From Bacillota bacterium (GTDB taxonomy: Bacteria; Bacillota; Clostridia; Oscillospirales; Ruminococcaceae): a stretch of 64,000 nucleotides of DNA. How positions within the stretch are numbered: position 1 is the stretch's first letter; every line of letters begins with the position of its first letter. Position numbers and translations under genes: made by a program. Location: contig JAEZYS010000029.1 in assembly GCA_023418925.1 (NCBI GenBank), positions 62,001 through 126,000 on the forward strand. Direction: 5' to 3'. Below the pieces are notes generated by a model. The model made no database searches, was not told the DNA's origin, and saw nothing but the letters and a program-made list of their open reading frames with translations. Below, one piece after another: positions 16,009-24,339 of the stretch.

Positions 16009-18281
16009 TATTCGAGGCCTTTGAGTGCAGCAACCATGTCAATTTTTTTAATCTTACCCGCAAACATATAGTTTACGAATATTGAGAAGCAGAATGTAAG
16101 TATAATTGTCTTGATAATACTTGGCGTGTATATTACTGCCTCAGTATCCATTTCAATAAATGACATGATTATGTCCACTAATGCAATACCAAAAGGGAAT
16201 CCGAGTATTATACCTATAACAGTCAGCCAGATATTCTGCGTGAGAATAAGTTCGCGGACTTTTCTGCTTTTCAGTCCGACAACTTTAAGTGTTGCAAGGT
16301 CACGCTCTTTTTCTGTAAAATAAAGAATCCCGAGATTATAAAGTACTACAATTGCAAGAACTGCTGCCGCAAGGATAAGTACTAAAAGCATTGTATTAAA
16401 GCTCTCAAGGCTTTTGTTGAATTCTTCAAGAGCTTTCTTGTTACTTACTGTGCTGGTCATTCCGTCATAAACCTTTGATACTGATTCATCTGTGATGATT
16501 GAAGTAGGTTTGTAAACGTATTTGTTTCCGAGATTCTCATAATAATCCCTTGAAATTGTTATACCCTGAATAACAGGGTTTCTGTAAATTGCGGCAATTT
16601 TAGCATTTTGCCAGTTGTCATCGCCGTATTCTTTCCAAAGGATATGATCCCCGACTTTAACTCCAAGCTTATTTGCAGTGAAGTAGCTTAATGACAAGCC
16701 ATCCTCAGGAAGTATTATATATTCACGCTTGATTCCTGTAAACCTAAGCATTTCATCTGTGTCTGTTATTGTGATTACTGATCTTTCATTTTTCCCGTTA
16801 GCCTTTATTTCAACCTGATTCTGCATATATGATTCGCCATTGAATTTATAAAGAACTTCATCAATCTGCGGATCACTTGCTTTTTCTGAAACTGAAATAA
16901 GAGTTGTATAATTGTTCAGCTTTCTATAGCTCCAGTCACTGATGTCGAGAATTGTATCTTTCATTGCAAATGCACAGGCAATAAGTGCTGTACATCCCAT
17001 TACTCCGACAATAGCCATGATGGAACGAGCTTTACTTCTGACAACATCCCTTAAGTTCCACTGAATATTGAAGCTGAGGTGTTTCCAGAGTTTTGTTTTT
17101 TCAAAGAAGCTTTGCTTTGTGATTTTCGGAGTTTTAGGACGAAGCATCTGTGCCGGTTTATCATGCATTACAGTTTTACATGCTGAAAATGAAGCAAAAG
17201 TACATATTGCAACTGTTATTACCACTGATAGAAGAAATAACGGTGACACTACCGGTGTCCAGTGCATCATGGTATAGTATGCTGCCATGCTTTCATAAAA
17301 GAGTGGGGGAAGAAGAAGCGGTCCAAGAATCATACCAAGTATTGATCCTGCAAGAGAGAGCCAGAATCCATATGAAATATAGTGACGTTCAATTACTGAA
17401 TCCTTGAATCCAAGTGCTTTCAGAGCACCAATCTGAATACGCTGGTTATTAACTATTCTTGTCATTGTAGTAAGGATTGTAAGAATAGCAACCAAAATGA
17501 ATACAATAGGAAAAATGAATCCTGAAGCTACATGCTGTTTTACTTCGTTAACTATTGTCTTGTTGCTTGTAAAATCAGCCTTTTTGATGAAAACACTGTA
17601 ATCCCCGTCAAGAACCTCATCAATTTCTTCTTCAAGCTTATCAAAATCAGTTCTGTCTGTTTCTATTACAATTTCGTTATATTTAATGCTTGTTCCTGAG
17701 AGAAAAAAGTCAGCAGAAATTACGCCATATCCGGATTTATAGTGATTAGGCATTTCCTCGGTGCTTGGAGTAAAATAAACATATTCAGGGTTATATACTA
17801 TTCCTGAAATACTTTTTTCAACTTCTGTATTCAAGAATGTAAACTTGATTTTATCACCGACATGCAGTTTTTTTGCATCTGCAAACTGTTTATCAATCCA
17901 AATTCCATCAGTATCGTTTGAAAAATTCATTCCTTCTACAACAATACTCTTTGAAATTCTTTCGCTGTTTTTATATGTAATCGAAAGTTCAGGCTCATTT
18001 CCAAAATCCGCGATTGCTTTTACATTAAGTCTTAGTTCGGCATCTGAAACACCCTTTATACGCTTGATATCCTTGATATCCTTCTCAGTAAAATCATCCC
18101 CGTAAATCCAGGCATCACCGAAATTTGACTGTTCGTAGTACGAATCCAGTTCAACCTGAATACCGTACCATTCAGAACCTATACCTATAAAAATGAAAAC
18201 TCCGAGAAAAGACATGAGAAATATAGAAATAAACTGTGATTTCTGTCTAGCCATATCCCTGAGCATTTTTCTGAATAGCAT
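16008..18281 (-). CDS. FtsX/MacB-type ABC transporter permease (duplicated)
   Basis: The 757-residue protein has two FtsX units. Each has a membrane helix, a large extracellular domain, then three helices (first set about 255-375, second about 630-755). The first starts MLFRKMLRDMARQKSQF; the second has LRDVVRSKARSIMAIVGVMGCTALIACA. Proteins of this design do not form a classic channel but use ATP hydrolysis to move an extracellular domain, for example to expel drugs, peptides or lipids. The start overlaps the stop of the ATPase gene (TAATG), so translation is coupled. It forms a tripartite system with the adaptor and ATPase. Confidence 0.87.
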   Translation of the reverse strand: MLFRKMLRDMARQKSQFISIFLMSFLGVFIFIGIGSEWYGIQVELDSYYEQSNFGDAWIYGDDFTEKDIKDIKRIKGVSDAELRLNVKAIADFGNEPELSITYKNSERISKSIVVEGMNFSNDTDGIWIDKQFADAKKLHVGDKIKFTFLNTEVEKSISGIVYNPEYVYFTPSTEEMPNHYKSGYGVISADFFLSGTSIKYNEIVIETDRTDFDKLEEEIDEVLDGDYSVFIKKADFTSNKTIVNEVKQHVASGFIFPIVFILVAILTILTTMTRIVNNQRIQIGALKALGFKDSVIERHYISYGFWLSLAGSILGMILGPLLLPPLFYESMAAYYTMMHWTPVVSPLFLLSVVITVAICTFASFSACKTVMHDKPAQMLRPKTPKITKQSFFEKTKLWKHLSFNIQWNLRDVVRSKARSIMAIVGVMGCTALIACAFAMKDTILDISDWSYRKLNNYTTLISVSEKASDPQIDEVLYKFNGESYMQNQVEIKANGKNERSVITITDTDEMLRFTGIKREYIILPEDGLSLSYFTANKLGVKVGDHILWKEYGDDNWQNAKIAAIYRNPVIQGITISRDYYENLGNKYVYKPTSIITDESVSKVYDGMTSTVSNKKALEEFNKSLESFNTMLLVLILAAAVLAIVVLYNLGILYFTEKERDLATLKVVGLKSRKVRELILTQNIWLTVIGIILGFPFGIALVDIIMSFIEMDTEAVIYTPSIIKTIILTFCFSIFVNYMFAGKIKKIDMVAALKGLE

Positions 18282-18988
18282 TACCAGTTCACCTCGCTGA
18301 CAGGTAACGGATTTTCACTTATTATTATATCCTTGACATGACCGTTCTTTATTTTTATTACCTTGTCGGCAGCTTGTGCAAGTGCGGCATTATGCGTTAC
18401 TATAATTACTGTCTTGTGATTTTTATGGCTCATATCCTGCAAAAGTGAGAGAATCATAACGCCTGTATCACTGTCCAGTGCGCCGGTAGGTTCATCACAA
18501 AGGAGCATAGTCGGATTTTTGCAGAGTGCTCTTGCAATAGAAACACGCTGTTGTTCTCCTCCGGACATCTGTGTCGGGAACTTGTCAAAATGTTCATGCA
18601 ATCCCACAGAATCAAGTGTTTCTGCAGCGTCAAGTGAATTCTTTACAATTGTCTTGATTAGAGCTACATTCTCAAGAGCAGTAAGTGTAGGAATAAGATT
18701 ATAGAACTGAAAAACAAATCCTACATTATCAGCTCTGTATTCAGTAAGCTTATCGTCATTATATTTTTCAATATTTTTGCCATTTACGATAATCTGTCCC
18801 TCTGTTGCGGTATCCATACCTCCAAGAAGGTTAAGGACTGTAGACTTTCCCGCACCGCTCGGTCCCAGAATAACTACAAATTCACCCTCATCTATAGTAA
18901 AATTAATATCTTTTATAGCATATATTTTTTTGTCGCCGATGTTATAAGCTCTTGATACATTTTTAAATACTATCAGATCTTTTTTCAT
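18281..18988 (-). CDS. ABC transporter ATP-binding protein (MacB/LolD-type)
   Basis: This ATPase of the efflux operon has the Walker A motif GPSGAGKS, the Q-loop FQFYNLIP, the signature MSGGEQQRVSIARAL, Walker B LLCDEPTGALD and the switch histidine in IIVTHN. A frame opens at ATG 19018, but that ATG is only two bases from the GGAG site and lies inside a perfect hairpin. I therefore place the start at ATG 18988 (MKKDLIVFKNVSRAYNIGDK), which gives the usual N-terminus. The hairpin would loop out and bring ribosome site and start to about 12 bases. It lies downstream of the adaptor and overlaps the permease. Confidence 0.9.
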   Translation of the reverse strand: MKKDLIVFKNVSRAYNIGDKKIYAIKDINFTIDEGEFVVILGPSGAGKSTVLNLLGGMDTATEGQIIVNGKNIEKYNDDKLTEYRADNVGFVFQFYNLIPTLTALENVALIKTIVKNSLDAAETLDSVGLHEHFDKFPTQMSGGEQQRVSIARALCKNPTMLLCDEPTGALDSDTGVMILSLLQDMSHKNHKTVIIVTHNAALAQAADKVIKIKNGHVKDIIISENPLPVSEVNW

Positions 18989-19027
18989 TGTTGTGGTTAT
19001 GCTGTCAAAAGACAGCATTTCTCCTTT
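18989..19027 (-). promoter_or_regulatory. Ribosome site separated from the start by a hairpin (ABC ATPase)
   Basis: On the minus strand AAAGGAG (19027-19021) is followed by an 8-bp perfect hairpin, ATGCTGTC and GACAGCAT with a 4-nt loop (19018-18999), then ten bases and ATG at 18988. With the hairpin folded, the spacing is normal. Unfolded, translation could begin at the ATG inside the stem and add ten residues. Confidence 0.6.
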
Positions 19028-19069
19028 CAGGACGTTATAGCATATTTGATAAGTCAGTTTATCGATATT

Positions 19070-20716
19070 TTATTTTGTAACGGAAACTTCATTGCCTTCT
19101 GTGATACTTTCAGATGAATCGGTTATTACAAGCATTCCATCTTTAAGATCAGAACCATAGATTTCAATATTGTCATCATTTTCAATGCCTGTTGAAACCA
19201 TTATTTTCTTTACAACAAGATTTTCTCCACCGTTGTCCTCAGCTATTAAAACATAAGCTTCGTCATCATCATTATATCTTATTGAATCGAAAGGAACTGC
19301 AAATACGTTTTCCTTTTCATTTGTCGTGATTTCAACCTTAGATTTCATACCAATCATAAGTTTTGTATCTTTTGATTTGATTTCAACTTCAACTTCAAAT
19401 TCAGTTTCTGAAGAATTTCCATCTTTAACGGAAGTAGGGGCAATCTTTGAAACTAAACCCTCATATTTTTCTGAACCTGTTGCATCAGATTTTACAACTA
19501 CTGGCATACCGACTTCAATTAATGCAATATCATATTCCTTAAACTTTGCAAGCACTTCAAGCTTATCTGTATCTTCAATGATAAAGAGAATTCCCTGACC
19601 TGCATTGCCTTCCTTTGCATATACAGCTGTAACAGTTCCTGATACAGGAGCAGTAACAGTGCAGTCCTCAAGGTCTTTTTTAAGGTTTGCAAGATTTTTC
19701 TGTTCTGGAGTATAATCGACTGTAGACTTGTCATTTTCAATACTGTTCAAAAGGTTTTCAAGTTCTGTTTCTGAATCTCTTTTAACTATTTCATAATTTG
19801 AAACAGCATTGTCATAAGCAATTTTTGCTGTGTTATATGCGTCTTCAAGAGAATCAACAGCGTTTCCAGCTGAACTTACTGCATAATCATATTCAACTTT
19901 AGCTGCATCATACCTTGTATATACTGCATAGATTTCAAGCCAAGCCTTGTTGACAGCTTCATCATCAACAGCATTCTTGTTCATTTCCTTTACTGCTTCA
20001 TCATAAGCAAGTTTATTTGCATCTGAATTATTTACAAGAAATGCGTTTCTTGCACGATTGACCTCGCAAAAATCAACATAATAAACATTCTTTATAATGT
20101 CAGGCATATCTTTAAATATATCATCCAAAACCTTACGTTTAATCTTTATATCACTTTCAATCAGTTTAAGTGAACTAAGTTTTGCAGATATATTTGATTC
20201 TGTTAAGCTGTCTATTTCAGTCAGCTTCTTTTTATAATTTTTTTCTGCAATATCTAATGATTCCTTTGCAGAAGCAACCTGCTTTTCAGCGGCAGAAACA
20301 GGCTGATATGTTCCATTTTCAAGCTGTTCCTTCATCTTATTGTAATCCTTTTCTGCCTGAGAAATGCTAAAGTCTGTATTAACTTCAACATTGTTAAGTG
20401 ATTTTTCTGCATTGAGGATAGCTGATTCAAGACTTTTTGTATCAAGCTGGCAAAGGACATCCCCTTTGTTTACCTTATCGCCGACTTCTACATTTACTTC
20501 TTTAATTGTATATCCGAGAGTTGAATAAACATTTTTCTCTTCATCACTCTGCACATAACCTGTTGCCGAGACAGATGAAACAAGTGAAGTCTGATTAAGC
20601 TGGATAGTTTCAACATACATTCCTTTAGACGCTGAATTGATATATGCTGTTACACCAAAAGCGCTTGCTACGATAACTGCAACTGAAATAATTGGTATTA
20701 AGATTTTCTTGTTCAT
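19070..20716 (-). CDS. HlyD/MacA-type efflux adaptor protein
   Basis: The 548-residue membrane-fusion protein has an N-terminal anchor (KKILIPIISVAVIVASAFG), then a biotinyl-lipoyl half (NVEVGDKVNKGDVLCQLDT at about 78-95). A long Lys/Glu-rich coiled coil follows at about 100-330. The second lipoyl half (VTAPVSGTVTAVYAKEG at about 355) and a beta-barrel domain (VGMPVVVKSDATGSEKYEG) come next. In a single-membrane cell it would sit outside and work with the MacB-like permease. It is the first gene of the operon, with AAGGAG before ATG. Two promoter/operator units lie upstream. A 49-base gap separates it from the ATPase leader. Confidence 0.87.
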   Translation of the reverse strand: MNKKILIPIISVAVIVASAFGVTAYINSASKGMYVETIQLNQTSLVSSVSATGYVQSDEEKNVYSTLGYTIKEVNVEVGDKVNKGDVLCQLDTKSLESAILNAEKSLNNVEVNTDFSISQAEKDYNKMKEQLENGTYQPVSAAEKQVASAKESLDIAEKNYKKKLTEIDSLTESNISAKLSSLKLIESDIKIKRKVLDDIFKDMPDIIKNVYYVDFCEVNRARNAFLVNNSDANKLAYDEAVKEMNKNAVDDEAVNKAWLEIYAVYTRYDAAKVEYDYAVSSAGNAVDSLEDAYNTAKIAYDNAVSNYEIVKRDSETELENLLNSIENDKSTVDYTPEQKNLANLKKDLEDCTVTAPVSGTVTAVYAKEGNAGQGILFIIEDTDKLEVLAKFKEYDIALIEVGMPVVVKSDATGSEKYEGLVSKIAPTSVKDGNSSETEFEVEVEIKSKDTKLMIGMKSKVEITTNEKENVFAVPFDSIRYNDDDEAYVLIAEDNGGENLVVKKIMVSTGIENDDNIEIYGSDLKDGMLVITDSSESITEGNEVSVTK

Positions 20717-20746
20717 AATATGTACTCCTTAAATTGTTCATAAACA

Positions 20747-20766
20747 TGAATGTTATTTCATATTCA
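20747..20766. promoter_or_regulatory. Inverted-repeat operator O1 (efflux operon)
   Basis: TGAAT, ten bases, ATTCA. It starts one base downstream of the -10 of promoter P1, so a bound repressor would block the polymerase. The same half-sites and much of the centre recur at O2 (20883-20902). Confidence 0.6.
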
Positions 20767-20767
20767 T

Positions 20768-20796
20768 ATTATATACTTATAGAAAAATAATGTCAA
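20768..20796 (-). promoter_or_regulatory. Promoter P1 of the efflux operon
   Basis: Minus strand TTGACA (20796-20791), a 17-base spacer and TATAAT (20773-20768), a perfect sigma-A consensus, about 50 bases upstream of the adaptor start. Confidence 0.75.
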
Positions 20797-20882
20797 TGAT
20801 TATTTCTAAAAATTATACTGCTGTTTTACACAAAGATTTACATAGTTTTATTGTATTATATATTATAATTTTACCCAAAACC

Positions 20883-20902
20883 TGAATAAAATTTCATATT
20901 CA
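20883..20902. promoter_or_regulatory. Inverted-repeat operator O2 (efflux operon)
   Basis: TGAAT, ten bases, ATTCA, placed after the -10 of promoter P2 exactly as O1 is after P1. Sixteen or more of 20 positions match O1. Confidence 0.6.
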
Positions 20903-20903
20903 A

Positions 20904-20933
20904 ATTATATAGCATTAGGTATTAAGATGTCAA
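20904..20933 (-). promoter_or_regulatory. Promoter P2 of the efflux operon
   Basis: Minus strand TTGACA (20933-20928), an 18-base spacer and TATAAT (20909-20904). It lies 136 bases upstream of P1 in the same orientation. Confidence 0.65.
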
Positions 20934-20954
20934 CATGTTTTAAATGAAATTATT

Positions 20955-20997
20955 ATAATAAAAATAACATTCCGGTTAATCGAAACTAACCGGAATG
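20955..20997 (-). terminator. Terminator of the AraC-GyrI regulator gene
   Basis: An 11-bp stem (CATTCCGGTTA with TAACCGGAATG) with an 8-nt loop, then TTATTTTTATTAT on the minus strand. It insulates the regulator from the efflux operon promoters. Confidence 0.85.
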
Positions 20998-21004
20998 CTT
21001 ATCA

Positions 21005-21862
21005 TTACTTCTTTATTACTGGAATCCAGATTTCACTTTTATATGTCTGTGACATCATGTCACCATCAGAGTACCATTCAATTTCAGGTGCATCTGCATG
21101 TTCATATCCTGACATCGGGAACCATTCTGTAAAAATTCTTTTCCATACTGACTGCATTGCTTCAGGATTTGGCCCAACGCACTCAAAAACTGCCCATGTT
21201 GCAGGTTCAATCTTCAGCTCACTCATGTTTGCAGGTACATCGGCTGTGCTTTCTACTGCAATGTAGTAATCTACACAGTTATCATTAAAATCTGCACATG
21301 CTCCATATAAACAAGAGCTTTTACTACTGCTCAGCTTGCACATTTTATCAGATGTGCCGTTTTCACAGACTTCTTTCCAAAACAGAGGTATTTTTTCAAA
21401 ATTCTCACCGTTATCTGTTCTGTAATGTCTCTTGACACCAACTAGTCTTATAGCACCTTTTTCTTCAATTTTGTAATTCATAGAGGTATCTCCTTTAATA
21501 GTTATTGAGAAGAAAATACGAGGGTATGATTTCAGATATATGCTCTTTTCTCTTGCTGCTGACGGGGTTACGCCATGCATGTTCTGGAACGCCCTTGTAA
21601 AAGATGATGGAGAATCATAACCATATTTAAGAGCAATATCAATTATTTTCTCCTCGGTGTTAGCTAAATCGAAAGCAGCGCATGTAAGTCGTCTCCGCCT
21701 TATATATTCACCCAGCGTGATATCGGATATCAATGAAAATATCCTTTGAAACTGATATGAAGAACAGCATGCCAGCATTGCAGCCTTACTAAAATCAATT
21801 TCATTATCAAGATTCTGTTCAATATAGTCAAGAGCTAAGTTCAGACGTCCTAACCAATCCAC
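21005..21862 (-). CDS. AraC-family regulator with GyrI-like effector domain
   Basis: The 285-residue protein has a two-helix-turn-helix AraC DNA-binding domain at about 1-105 (SYQFQRIFSLISDITLGEYI; YGYDSPSSFTRAFQNMHGVTP). A GyrI-like small-molecule-binding domain follows at about 125-285 (AIRLVGVKRHYRT; ATWAVFECVGPNPEAMQSVW). Regulators of this build respond to drugs or amphipathic compounds. The start is GTG 21862, set by AAGGGAGG six bases upstream, and gives the common VDWLGRLNLALDYIEQNL opening. It sits immediately upstream of the tripartite efflux operon, so it is the obvious candidate controller; that link is inference. Confidence 0.85.
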   Translation of the reverse strand: MDWLGRLNLALDYIEQNLDNEIDFSKAAMLACCSSYQFQRIFSLISDITLGEYIRRRRLTCAAFDLANTEEKIIDIALKYGYDSPSSFTRAFQNMHGVTPSAAREKSIYLKSYPRIFFSITIKGDTSMNYKIEEKGAIRLVGVKRHYRTDNGENFEKIPLFWKEVCENGTSDKMCKLSSSKSSCLYGACADFNDNCVDYYIAVESTADVPANMSELKIEPATWAVFECVGPNPEAMQSVWKRIFTEWFPMSGYEHADAPEIEWYSDGDMMSQTYKSEIWIPVIKK

Positions 21863-21907
21863 GTTATCCCTCCCTTGTATTAAAGTATATCTTATCACAT
21901 AAAAGAA

Positions 21908-21927
21908 ATCTTTGCATTTTTTGCAAA
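21908..21927 (-). promoter_or_regulatory. Leader hairpin of the AraC-GyrI gene
   Basis: On the minus strand CTTTGCA and TGCAAAG pair around an A-rich loop, followed by ATTTCTTTT. The helix lies between the promoter and the GTG start and could attenuate transcription, though the U-run is broken. Confidence 0.35.
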
Positions 21928-21957
21928 GTTCTGCATAGTCATCTACGTATTTTTTAA

Positions 21958-21986
21958 AGTATATACCGTGCTTAAAGGTTTGTCAA
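21958..21986 (-). promoter_or_regulatory. Sigma-A promoter of the AraC-GyrI gene
   Basis: Minus strand TTGACA (21986-21981), a 17-base spacer and TATACT (21963-21958), giving a leader of roughly 90 bases. Confidence 0.7.
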
Positions 21987-22027
21987 TATGACTGTATTAC
22001 TTGCTGACATACCGACTGGAAATATAC

Positions 22028-22056
22028 TTGATTTTATTTTCTTGATATGCTATAAT
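22028..22056 (+). promoter_or_regulatory. Promoter of the serine tRNA gene
   Basis: TTGATT at 22028-22033, a 17-base spacer and TATAAT at 22051-22056, ending 12 bases before the tRNA. Confidence 0.7.
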
Positions 22057-22068
22057 GTTATGGTATTT

Positions 22069-22157
22069 GGAGACGTATCGAAGTGGTCGTAACGAGCTTG
22101 ACTCGAAATCAAGTTGTCCGCAAGGGCACGTGGGTTCGAATCCCACCGTCTCCGCCA
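22069..22157 (+). tRNA. tRNA-Ser (anticodon CGA)
   Basis: The 89-base class II tRNA has a 7-bp acceptor stem (GGAGACG with CGTCTCC), discriminator G and an encoded CCA. The anticodon arm is CTTGA, loop CTCGAAA, TCAAG. A variable arm (TTGTCCGCAAGGGCA region) and the T arm with GGTTCGAATCC follow. Anticodon CGA reads UCG serine codons. No attachment-site duplication or integrase lies beside it. Confidence 0.95.
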
Positions 22158-22285
22158 GTTTATTTTATACTTGTAATCCACTCCATTTATTTTTATATGG
22201 AGTGTTTTTTATGTCTGGTTTACAAACAATATAAAGCTTAATATGTCAATAAATCAATGTGATTTTCAGAAAGGATACCTTAGTT

Positions 22286-22828
22286 ATGAAATTAATGTTC
22301 GCCTCCGATATTCACGGCTCGTTTACTTATTGTGAGAAAATGATGGATAGATATTTTGAAGAGAAATGTGACAAACTTATTCTGCTTGGAGATATACTGT
22401 ATCATGGCCCACGAAATGACCTTCCTGACGGATATGCTCCGAAAAAAGTTGCTGCTCTTCTCAATGAAAACAAAAAGGAGATACTATGTGTCAGAGGAAA
22501 CTGTGAAGCCGAAGTCGATCAGATGATGCTGGATTTTCCGGTACTTGCAGACTATATGATACTGTATCTTGGCGAAAAGATGGCTTTTGTCACACATGGG
22601 CATCATTTTAACACCTCGAATCCCCCGATGCTGAAGGACGGAGATCTTCTCATTCATGGACATACACATGTTCTTAAAGCGGAAAGTTGTGATAATTATG
22701 TTTATATTAACCCGGGATCTGTTTCAATTCCGAAAGAAGGCAATAAACACAGCTACATGGTATTTCACGACAACACATTTATCATCAAAAGCCTTGATGG
22801 AAAAGAAATACTTAGATATTCTATATAA
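22286..22828 (+). CDS. YfcE/MJ0936-type metallophosphoesterase
   Basis: The 180-residue protein carries the metal-binding motifs of the small calcineurin-like phosphodiesterases: SDIHGS at the start, GDILYHGPRN, GNCEAEVD, and THGHHF plus HGHTHV near the end. The family hydrolyses phosphodiester bonds in vitro and its physiological substrate is usually unknown. The ATG at 22286 has AAAGGA ten bases upstream; the frame is also open from 22259. A bidirectional terminator follows. Confidence 0.88.
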   Translation: MKLMFASDIHGSFTYCEKMMDRYFEEKCDKLILLGDILYHGPRNDLPDGYAPKKVAALLNENKKEILCVRGNCEAEVDQMMLDFPVLADYMILYLGEKMAFVTHGHHFNTSNPPMLKDGDLLIHGHTHVLKAESCDNYVYINPGSVSIPKEGNKHSYMVFHDNTFIIKSLDGKEILRYSI

Positions 22829-22835
22829 CAATAAT

Positions 22836-22870
22836 AACAGCCGTACAAAATAAATGTACGGCTGTTTCTT
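22836..22870. terminator. Bidirectional terminator (phosphoesterase / XRE gene)
   Basis: A 12-bp stem (AACAGCCGTACA with TGTACGGCTGTT) with a 7-nt loop and T-rich flanks on both strands, between two convergent genes. Confidence 0.85.
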
Positions 22871-24084
22871 TAGCTATTATACTGGTTATAGTTATTTTGG
22901 GTTTCTTTATTATACTTATATTTTGAGCCTGCCCACATATAAAACAACGGGATAGAAACAAATACAATCCATGCCCATCCCCATGCATTTATAAGGAATC
23001 CAAGTGCAAGGAAGATAAACGTCACAAAAACAGGGTAACAGAAGATAGCGGGATTATTTTTTTCCTTTGCAGCAATACTTGTATAGTAAAGTGGAATGGT
23101 CAGGAACAACATCCAAGCCGGGTGCCACCAATCAAGGAATACACCTGCAACGAGGAAAATAATTGTAACAAAAATCGGGTAAGGAAAATAATATGCAGGA
23201 TTAGTTATCTTATTCTTTTTCTTTTCCTTATGCTTATGTTTACGTTTTCCACAGCAGCTTTCAGTTTCATCTTCATACTCTGACTGACCCTTGTCATTAT
23301 AATTATAAGAATAATTGTAGCTGTAGTTATATGAATCGTCAGCTTTATTCTGCTGTGCGTTCTTTTTCTTTTCTGCTTCAGCAGCCTTTGCAATTTCAAT
23401 CTGCTTGTTGATTTCTCTGCCTACAGCATCAAGACCCTTACCAAGTTCTTTCCCTGCAATTTCAAGGCCCTTGCCAATATCCTTACCCATTTTACCTAAT
23501 TCAATGCCCATTTGACTATAAGCATTCTTGCCAGAAGTATTATCAGATGTAGTATTTCCTTGATATGAATATCCAGGATTATTCTGCATTTTTTCTGATC
23601 TTGTTTCAGCAGTATATTCCTTTGCTGTCGTAAATTCGCTCTTCGGAGCCTCAGCAGCAATATTCTTTATATATACTTCATCATTTGAGAAAGGAGAGCC
23701 CTGTGGTTCAGATGGAATACTTTGAGGATATATTTCTATATTAGTGAAATTTCCTTCAGACATAGCCTCCTTAACAGCATAATCCTCTTTATTAAGAGAA
23801 ATCTTTGAGTCGTTCTCCGGCTCAGCATCAGTATTATTTTCACTTACATTTCTGAAATCATAATTAAGATTAAGGATTGATTCATCAGTTCTGAGCATCT
23901 GGTCAAGTGATACATTATAAAGCTTTGCGAGGAGAAGAAGGTTGTCAGTATCAGGTGAAGCTTCTGCTCTTTCCCACTTAGAGACAGCCTGTCTTGAAAC
24001 TCCGATTTTTGCAGCAAGTTCTTCTTGAGACAAATTATTTTGTTTTCTAAGTTGCTGTAATCTGTTTGCTATTTCTATAGTCAT
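22870..24084 (-). CDS. Membrane-anchored XRE-family regulator-like protein
   Basis: The product is about 404 residues. An XRE helix-turn-helix fills about 5-60 (LRKQNNLSQEELAAKIGVSRQAVSKWERAEASPDTDN). A long polar, low-complexity linker follows. A repeated glycine/lysine helix (GKMGKDIGKGLEIAGKELGKGLDAVG) and a Lys-rich stretch with a CCGK motif come next. The C-terminal about 110 residues hold two tandem copies of a two-helix membrane unit, each with YPxFVTxIFL and IPLxYxxA. The start at ATG 24084 has GGAGTG upstream and its own promoter. DNA binding and membrane attachment suggest a sensor or tether; the signal is unknown. Confidence 0.8.
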   Translation of the reverse strand: MTIEIANRLQQLRKQNNLSQEELAAKIGVSRQAVSKWERAEASPDTDNLLLLAKLYNVSLDQMLRTDESILNLNYDFRNVSENNTDAEPENDSKISLNKEDYAVKEAMSEGNFTNIEIYPQSIPSEPQGSPFSNDEVYIKNIAAEAPKSEFTTAKEYTAETRSEKMQNNPGYSYQGNTTSDNTSGKNAYSQMGIELGKMGKDIGKGLEIAGKELGKGLDAVGREINKQIEIAKAAEAEKKKNAQQNKADDSYNYSYNYSYNYNDKGQSEYEDETESCCGKRKHKHKEKKKNKITNPAYYFPYPIFVTIIFLVAGVFLDWWHPAWMLFLTIPLYYTSIAAKEKNNPAIFCYPVFVTFIFLALGFLINAWGWAWIVFVSIPLFYMWAGSKYKYNKETQNNYNQYNS

Positions 24085-24131
24085 ATAAAACACTCCATTC
24101 AATAAGCTGTTTTTATTTCTTTTATGATTGC

Positions 24132-24160
24132 ATTATAACACGACGTATAATATTATTCAA
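24132..24160 (-). promoter_or_regulatory. Sigma-A promoter of the XRE gene
   Basis: Minus strand TTGAAT (24160-24155), a 17-base spacer and TATAAT (24137-24132), 48 bases before the start. Confidence 0.65.
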
Positions 24161-24221
24161 GCAATTCTGGTAAACATTTTATATATTTCTGCAAATTTAT
24201 TATGTAACGTCTGGTTGCAAA

Positions 24222-24279
24222 TTAAAAAAACCCCTTTTAAGGCATAAATGTTTTAGGTCATCCATGCTTTCAAAAGGGC
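24222..24279 (-). terminator. Terminator of the HD-domain gene
   Basis: CCCTTTT plus AAGGCAT pair with ATGCTTT plus AAAAGGG, with a one-base bulge. The long stem ends in TTTTTTT on the minus strand. Confidence 0.75.
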
Positions 24280-24339
24280 ATTCTAAAGTATACTCGCAAT
24301 AGAACTGGTATTTAATTTATGTCTTAACTGATAAAGTAA

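Noticed and set aside
22069..22157. tRNA-Ser as an integration site
   Set aside because: No integrase, no repeat of the tRNA 3' end and no foreign-looking genes downstream.
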